Assembly: GCA_963730305.1 (NCBI GenBank)
Contig: CAVSRB010000008.1
Location: 332,839-396,838 of the forward strand
Reading direction: 5' to 3'
Source: CAMYMQ01 sp963730305
Lineage (GTDB): Bacteria > Pseudomonadota > Alphaproteobacteria > Bin65
DNA: 64,000 nucleotides
The notes under the pieces were generated by a model. It had not been told where the DNA came from. It saw only the letters and a list, made by a program, of their open reading frames with translations, and ran no database searches. The number at the start of each line of letters is the position of its first letter. Positions within the stretch are counted from its first letter, which is position 1. The position numbers and the translations under genes are program-made. Positions 59,601 to 64,000 of this stretch are shown here, piece after piece.

Positions 59601-61171
59601 TCCGAGAAGACGATCGCCACGTCGACCCCGTTGTCGGTCTGCGCGGGCAGGGTCGCGGCGTCCTTCACCGTGTAGGTGTAGGCGTCGTAGTCGACCGGCA
59701 GGAAGACCTGGTCGTTGACGTCGACCAGCACGTCCACCGCCTGGGGCGCGCCGGCGAGGCTCGACGTCGGCACCGCGAACTCCACGGTCTTGCCGTCCGC
59801 GCTGTAGGCATAGGTCAGTGGCCCGGCGACCAGGGTCTGGCCGGCATCGCCGGAATAGAGGCTGGGCACGCCGGCGGCATCGAAGTTGACGTTGTATTCG
59901 GCGCCGCCCGCGAAGCCCCAGATCTGGTGGCCGGTCGACTTGTCCTGGTCGGTGTTGAGCCAGAAGGTGGTCCCTTCGCCGATCGCCGTGGTGTCGGACT
60001 TGAGCGCGAAGACGAAGGCGTCGCCGGTGACCTTGCCGTAGAGCTGGTAGCCGTCGACACCGGAGCCGGGCAGCTCCATCCGGTCCGCCTCGCTCCAATC
60101 CGCCAGGTCGCCGTCGAAGGTGACACCGCCGACCGGCGCGGGCGGCGGAGGCGGTGGCGGCGGCGGGGCATCGGCGCCGACCGTATAGGTGTAGGCCTCG
60201 TAATCGGTCGGCAGGAATACCGAATCGTTGACGTCGACCAGCACGTCCGCGCCCTGGGGCGCGCCCGCGAGCTGCGCGACCGGCACGGCGAATTCCACCG
60301 TCTTGCCGTCGGCGCTGTAGGCGTAGTCGAGCGTGTCCGCGACCAGCGTCTGGCCGGCATCGCCGGAATAGAGGATCGGCTTGCCGCTGGCGTCGAAGTT
60401 GACGTTGTACTCGGCGCCGCCCGCGAAGCCCCAGATCTGGTGGCCGGTCGACTTGTCCTGGTCGGTGTTGAGCCAGAAGGTCGTGTTCTCGCCGATCGCC
60501 GTGGTGTCGGACTTGAGCGCGAAGACGAAGGCGTCGCCGGTCTGCTTGCCGTAGAGCGCGTAGCCGTCGACCCCCGAGCCGGGCACTTCCAGCCGATCGG
60601 CCGCGGTCCAGTCGGTCAGGTTGCCGTCGACCGTGACGTCGCCATGCTGCGCGGCGAACTCGACCTGAATGGCCCGGCCGTCGACCGTGATCGTGCCGTG
60701 GTCGTCCTCGGCTTTCAGCGCCGCGAGCTCGCCGGCCGGGATCGCGCCGTCGGTCAGCAGGCGCGCGAAGATCGCGCCCTCGTCGCCCGGCGCGTCGCCG
60801 GTATTGGCGGTGGCGTCGATGTGATGGCCGATCTCCTCGAGCAGCACCCGTTCGACCGCCTTCGGGTCGCTCGCATGGGCGGCGACGAAATCGGCGTTGA
60901 CGAAGATGGTCTCGCCGGCGGCGTCATAGGCCGCGGCGGCGCCGTGCAGGTCGGCGTCGGGCACTTCCCGGACCGCGGGCAGCCGGCGCCCGAAGATCAT
61001 GTCGTGGAGCAGGTCCGCGATCGCGTCGTGGTCGGCCTGGTCGCCGAACGCGGTCGTCACCGTGGACGCGAAGGAGGGACTGGCCACCGCGCCGCCCAGC
61101 GACGCGAGGGCGTCGTCGAACGCGTCGTGCAGGACGGTCCCGGCTGTGGAGGGGTCTTTGGTCTGGACCAT
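56630..61171 (-). CDS. Large RTX-type protein with duplicated CBM9-like domain and polysaccharide deacetylase core
   Basis: The 1513-residue protein has no classical signal peptide. In order: an N-terminal domain with HASDPKAVERVLLEEIGHHI and GDAPGDEGAIFARLL (about 95-170); two near-identical 150-residue beta domains (about 177-330 and 349-504; DW, FWLNTDQDKSTGHQIWGFAG) joined by a nine-proline linker; an amidotransferase-like domain (VDVAIVFSETTAAQFYDETA, about 516-640); a NodB-type deacetylase domain with GTHSLTHP near 823 and WPWHDYG near 960; a PPPVDPP linker; a cadherin-like domain (about 1187-1290); about ten RTX nonapeptides (GDAGNDTLDGGLGAD, about 1304-1413) and a type I secretion tail (SGEDTLDLSAID). 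It is likely exported by a T1SS encoded elsewhere and may modify a surface polysaccharide. Confidence 0.85.
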   Translation of the reverse strand: MVQTKDPSTAGTVLHDAFDDALASLGGAVASPSFASTVTTAFGDQADHDAIADLLHDMIFGRRLPAVREVPDADLHGAAAAYDAAGETIFVNADFVAAHASDPKAVERVLLEEIGHHIDATANTGDAPGDEGAIFARLLTDGAIPAGELAALKAEDDHGTITVDGRAIQVEFAAQHGDVTVDGNLTDWTAADRLEVPGSGVDGYALYGKQTGDAFVFALKSDTTAIGENTTFWLNTDQDKSTGHQIWGFAGGAEYNVNFDASGKPILYSGDAGQTLVADTLDYAYSADGKTVEFAVPVAQLAGAPQGADVLVDVNDSVFLPTDYEAYTYTVGADAPPPPPPPPPAPVGGVTFDGDLADWSEADRMELPGSGVDGYQLYGKVTGDAFVFALKSDTTAIGEGTTFWLNTDQDKSTGHQIWGFAGGAEYNVNFDAAGVPSLYSGDAGQTLVAGPLTYAYSADGKTVEFAVPTSSLAGAPQAVDVLVDVNDQVFLPVDYDAYTYTVKDAATLPAQTDNGVDVAIVFSETTAAQFYDETAYSQLFMAVQNQAMMAGVPFDVLSEDDLTDLSKLVNYETIVFPSFSDVPVDKLPAIEANLTSAVYDYGVGLITAGDFMTNDATGAALPGDPYSRMKTLFDISRTGGGTGDVTVQANDVTHGAMDGYQPDDVIRTDTNVGYSYFDGVSQPGTVLADQTIGGQTFNAVLATQTGGRNVHFSTEGLLADNNLLWQAVEWSANGDGPTVGLQLSRNTSIVASRTDMDQSQESYDVSPDGNPGIYDALVPILEDWKETYDFVGSYYINVGDNPPDQVTDWSISGPFYQQILALGNEIGTHSLTHPEDTDLLTPAQIEYEFNQSKQIIEQQLGIQVDGAAVPGDPESVATAREIGQYFDYLSGGYSAAGAGYPGAFGYLSPDDTGTVYLAPNVTFDFTQVDYLGRSADEAAAAWTQEWNTLTSHADVPIVLWPWHDYGPTQWMVDEGIPSNYTREMFESFISTAHDAGAEFVTLDDLAERIATFEQAGLTIDTAGNVITATVASSDVGKFALDVDGGQTIEKVDGWYAYDNDSVFLPKTGGQFTITLGAAQADVTHIAALPSRAELLSVTGDGTNLNFSAVGEGRVVVDLKDPTGQTVHVAGAVLASLVGDHLELDLTGPGQHDVSVTLAPADAPPPVDPPPVDPPPVDPPATNSDPVITSDGGADTATVAVDEGNTAVTTVAATDPDAGAELHYAIVGGDDAALFAMDATSGALAFKDAPDFEAPGDANGDNVYDVTVGATDGLGGVDTQAIMVGVSDVVGVNQIGADGTVADVLTGTSEDDHLDGLAGDDTLTGLGGADVLWGDAGNDTLDGGLGADDLDGGIGNDVMYGRDGADVLFGDTGDDRLDGGAGRDVLIGDAGNDILVGGLGADVLEGDAGKDVFVFRSVAETGSLDASDLLLDFKSGEDTLDLSAIDANTTAAGDQAFVLLAPGADFTAPGQLRVRYDDAKGQTHVEGNVDSTMAPNFQITLEGQVDVTQNDFVL

Positions 61172-61703
61172 GGTCGAGCTCGCTCCCTTCGGTCAGCGGA
61201 CCTCGGCGTGCCGGAGACGATCCGTCCGTCGAAACCTTTGGGAGCCGGTGGGCCGTTCGGCCGCTGATCGCGGCACAACCCGACCGTCTCTGAGTCAAAC
61301 CCCCAAAAGCAGCGTCGAACAACCGGCGGCTGCCTTGCCCAGGTTCGCTTTAACGAAAGATAAACGATTAAGTCAATAAATAACTGCCTTCAAAACTTAA
61401 GATATATAGTTAAAATTTTAACTAATACTAGAAAAATAGAGTAATATCATGCGACTTATCTTGGAAAGACAATTTAGATATTATTTACTCCATTCAAGCT
61501 GACCTATCGCCAAACGCGAAGCCTTGGCCCACCTTGCGCAAGCCTTTTCGGCGCTTCGGCGCGACCGATCCTCGACCAATCTACGGTTCTCCACGGTCCG
61601 ACAAAGTCGCCATTCGAGGGTGGTCGCCCGCGGCCGGCGATGTATGCTGGCGCGATCGACGGCCGGCGCCGCCCGCGCCGCCCCATTTCGTCAAGGGCGA
61701 GTC
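61172..61703. promoter_or_regulatory. AT-rich divergent regulatory region of RTX gene and VHL-beta gene
   Basis: The 532-bp spacer holds a 150-bp AT-rich island (about 61350-61500) in an otherwise GC-rich window. Inside it is a perfect 18-bp palindrome, TAGTTAAAATTTTAACTA, at 61407-61424. No gene is seen. The island is the likely promoter and regulator region for the RTX gene (leftwards). Confidence 0.55.
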
Positions 61704-62718
61704 ATGACAGCCAAGCTTCCCCTGCACCGCCCCGCCGGCGCCCGTCTTCTTCTCCGCGTGATCGCCGGCGCGGCGCTCGCCGTCGCCAGCGCGGTGCCGG
61801 CCGCGGCCCAGCTTCCCAAGGATACGGTGTTCGTCCCCGGCCTGCGCGTCGGCGAGATCGGGCGGGACACGACGCCCGCGGCCCTGCGCAAGGCCTATGG
61901 CGCACGCAACATCGTCTTCCGCCAGTTCGACGCCGGCGAGGGCACGAAGCGGTGGGGGGCGCTGGTCTTCCCGGGCACCACCGCGGAGATCCGGGTCTTC
62001 TGGCACCCGGGCCGCACGCGGGTCGCCTATGTCGACATCGGCCCCAACAGCCGGGCCTGGCACACGCCGTTCGGCGTCCGCGTCGGCATGTCGGCCGCCC
62101 GGGTCCAGCAGCTCAACGGCCGGCCGTTCCAGATCCAGCGCGAGAACGACAGCCACAACTGCAGCGCCGACTGGAATCCCGACAAGCTGTCGAAGCGGAT
62201 GGTGCTGTGCTTCACGACCAATGCCCCGCTGACCAAGGCACAGGAGACCCGGATCACCCGGTACCAAGGCAAGCGGTCCGCCCTGCCGGTGGTGCTGCAG
62301 CGCTTCCGGGTCAGCTCGATACGGGTCTATATCGGCCGCGCCATCCCGATGAGCCCGGGCGAGCGCAACGCCGCGCGCCGCAATGCCGCCCGACACCCTG
62401 TCGCACCGAACCGACGCCGACCAGGCCCGCTGCCGCCGGTTCGGCCAAATCCGCTCGAAAGGGTCGAACGCGCGGATATCGCTGACCTTCATCAACCGCT
62501 CGGGCGCCTATCGCGGCATCGAGTGGCTCGACTTCAAGGGCAAGCCCAAGACCTACGCCAACCTCAATCCCGGCCAACGCTTCACGGTGACCACCTTCAT
62601 CGGCCACTACTGGATGATCACCGACGGGCCGGGCAACTGCCTGGCCATCTACCTGCCGCGCCGCGGACAAAAGGCGATCGTGATCCGGCCGTTCCGGCGG
62701 CGCTCCGGACGGAAATAG
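61704..62718 (+). CDS. Secreted protein with C-terminal VHL-beta-like domain, frameshifted (+1)
   Basis: A signal peptide (LLLRVIAGAALAVASAVPAAA) is followed by a domain of about 200 residues with RVGEIGRDTTPAALRKAYG, FWHPGRTRVAYVDIG and VRVGMSAARVQQLNGRPF. This looks like a surface-exposed beta protein; no family name is certain. After GERNAARRN (near 62360-62400) the frame shifts by one extra base. The second part contains ISLTFINRSGAYRGIEWLDF, KTYANLNPGQRFTVTTFIGH and YWMITDGPGNCLAIYLP, a good match to the beta domain of von Hippel-Lindau protein. The repaired length is about 337 residues. The exact join is uncertain because the linker is not conserved. Confidence 0.75.
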
Positions 62719-62728
62719 CCGCGGGCCG

Positions 62729-63847
62729 CTAGCTCCGCCGCCCGAAGCCGTACTGGAACTCGTAGGTCAGCAGCACGCCCAGCGTATGCGTGCCGATGCT
62801 GGAAGCATTGGTGTGGCTGTAGCCGACCTGCACGCCGATGCCGCTGTCGAACGTGTAGCCTGCCGACAGCTGGACCAGGTGGTCCCGCGTCCAGCCGGCG
62901 CCGGGCGTGCGCGTCTGCCGCAGCGTTTGCGAGACCGACGCCTGCCAGTGGCCGTAGTCGAGCAGCAGCGCGCTGGTGAGATAGAAGCGCCGCTGGTCGG
63001 CGACGCCTTCGGCGTTCCAGAAATGCACCGCTTCGAGCAGGGGCGATACCTTGACCTTGCCGACGGTGACGCTGTGCCGGAGGGCGGCCGAGAAGCCGTC
63101 TTCGTCGCGGCCGTTCCGCACCGCCTGGTGGACGAAGGCGAAATGCGTCCGAAGCCCGTCGACGCCGAACACCTTGTTGCCGATCAGCGCGATGTTGAAC
63201 GAGTTGAGTCTCTCGGTGTTGCTCGGCCCGCCATCGGTTAGCCGCGTCCGCCCCCGCCGGGTGATGATCGAATCGCTGAGCACGATCGTGTCGAGGAAGA
63301 ACAGGCTGCCCTGCAGCGTCCACGCGCCAAGCCGGCTGCGATCGATGGTCAGCGCGCCGCCGAAGCCGATCCGCTCCGTCAGCTCGTAGTCCTCGGCGAA
63401 GACCGTGCCAAACACGCCGGGCGCCGCGTCGTGGGCGATGCCGAAGGCCGGGGTGAACTTGCCGCCCCAGATCCTGAACGTGGCGTCGTCCTTGGCGCTG
63501 GTCAGCCGGCCCCGATACTGCAGGTAGACATCCTGCAGATAGAGGCCGTGATCCCGGAAGTAGCGATCCTGGCCCGGCTTGGGATCGTTCAGCGTCTCCA
63601 GCACCGAATGGGCGTAGAAGGACAGGCCCCGCCAGAGATTGACCGTGATCTCGGGCTCAATCTTCGTATAGAGATGATTGTGCCGCTCGTCGGGGCTGTC
63701 CGACTTGAAGTTCCAGTCGTTCTCCACCTCGATCGGGACGACGACCTTGGCGATCGGCGTCGTGTCCTCTTCGGCATGGGCCGGCCAAGCCGACAACGAG
63801 CCCAGCGCGGCCGCCATGAACAGCGCCGCAGATTTCATTCCCCGCAT
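62729..63847 (-). CDS. Predicted outer-membrane beta-barrel protein (porin-like)
   Basis: The 372-residue product starts MRGMKSAALFMAAALGSLSA and has a cleavage site after AHA. The mature part shows alternating polar and hydrophobic strands with many aromatic residues (LYTKIEPEITVNLWRGLSFY, DVYLQYRGRLTSAKDDATFR, WGGKFTPAFGIAHDAAPGVF, QLSAGYTFDSGIGVQVGYSH). It ends in YEFQYGFGRRS; the final aromatic signal typical of barrels is near, not at, the C-terminus. AGGAGG precedes the ATG. No specific porin family can be named. It is convergent with the VHL-beta gene. Confidence 0.75.
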   Translation of the reverse strand: MRGMKSAALFMAAALGSLSAWPAHAEEDTTPIAKVVVPIEVENDWNFKSDSPDERHNHLYTKIEPEITVNLWRGLSFYAHSVLETLNDPKPGQDRYFRDHGLYLQDVYLQYRGRLTSAKDDATFRIWGGKFTPAFGIAHDAAPGVFGTVFAEDYELTERIGFGGALTIDRSRLGAWTLQGSLFFLDTIVLSDSIITRRGRTRLTDGGPSNTERLNSFNIALIGNKVFGVDGLRTHFAFVHQAVRNGRDEDGFSAALRHSVTVGKVKVSPLLEAVHFWNAEGVADQRRFYLTSALLLDYGHWQASVSQTLRQTRTPGAGWTRDHLVQLSAGYTFDSGIGVQVGYSHTNASSIGTHTLGVLLTYEFQYGFGRRS

Positions 63848-64000
63848 TAGTCACTCCTCCTGAATCCAGGTTTCAGGCCCCTGTCGGCGTCTGCCGCCGA
63901 GGCCCTCTCCAGCCAGGGACGAGACCGTCCATCGGGCCGGTTTCGCGTGCATCGCGAGCCCGCCTGGCTGGATCGCGCTTACGCGCCTGTCTTGCTAATG

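Noticed and set aside
56723..61267. A 1514-codon open frame on the plus strand opposite the RTX gene
   Set aside because: It mirrors the RTX gene. The composition is low complexity and no motif is visible, while the minus-strand product has clear domains.

Overview
The window is about 64 kb of high-GC DNA from an alphaproteobacterium, most likely Rhodospirillales-like. The evidence is gene order: an HDAC-family gene, xseB, ispA and dxs in a row; ubiG divergent from lysC-ptsP; and rodZ-ispG-hisS-hemA-prfA-prmC-DUF4167 followed by clpB. No rRNA, tRNA, insertion sequence, phage gene or CRISPR array was seen.

Layout. 1-5 kb (minus): a MATE transporter cut by the window edge, dxs, ispA, xseB and an HDAC-like amidohydrolase. 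5-14 kb (plus): two adaptor-pump pairs of RND efflux systems, the second MdtB/MdtC-like. 14-31.7 kb: an FAD oxidoreductase, ubiG, then the housekeeping block of aspartate kinase, EI-Ntr, RodZ, isoprenoid synthesis (ispG), tRNA charging (hisS), C5-type haem synthesis (glutamyl-tRNA reductase), termination (prfA/prmC), DUF4167, a MOSC protein and clpB behind a likely heat-shock promoter. 31.7-42.3 kb: accessory genes, several of aromatic-degradation families (Rieske oxygenase, SDR, methyltransferase, 2-keto-4-pentenoate hydratase-like, extradiol dioxygenase), mixed with tag, an EF-G-like GTPase and aatA, and rich in palindromic intergenic repeats. 42.3-47.5 kb: an iron-uptake type locus of imelysin, di-haem oxidoreductase, second imelysin and DUF1513, with a possible Fur-type site upstream. 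47.7-56.6 kb: pncB, then a putative catabolic unit of flavin hydroxylase, YCII-like protein and MetE-like methyltransferase, divergent from a LysR regulator and a TRAP transporter. 56.6-64 kb: a 1513-residue RTX protein with a polysaccharide-deacetylase core, a secreted protein ending in a VHL-beta-like domain, and an outer-membrane barrel protein.

The most striking property is not one gene. Eleven genes are broken in frame, 17 breaks in all (seven in one RND pump), and every break is repaired by removing one base. None needs a base added. The peptides on both sides of each break keep family motifs. A one-directional error of this kind looks like insertion-biased sequencing or assembly error rather than gene decay, so these genes are annotated as frameshifted CDS over their full extent.

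The best candidates for new biology are the RTX/deacetylase protein with its duplicated domain and AT-rich upstream region, and the neighbouring VHL-beta-like protein.
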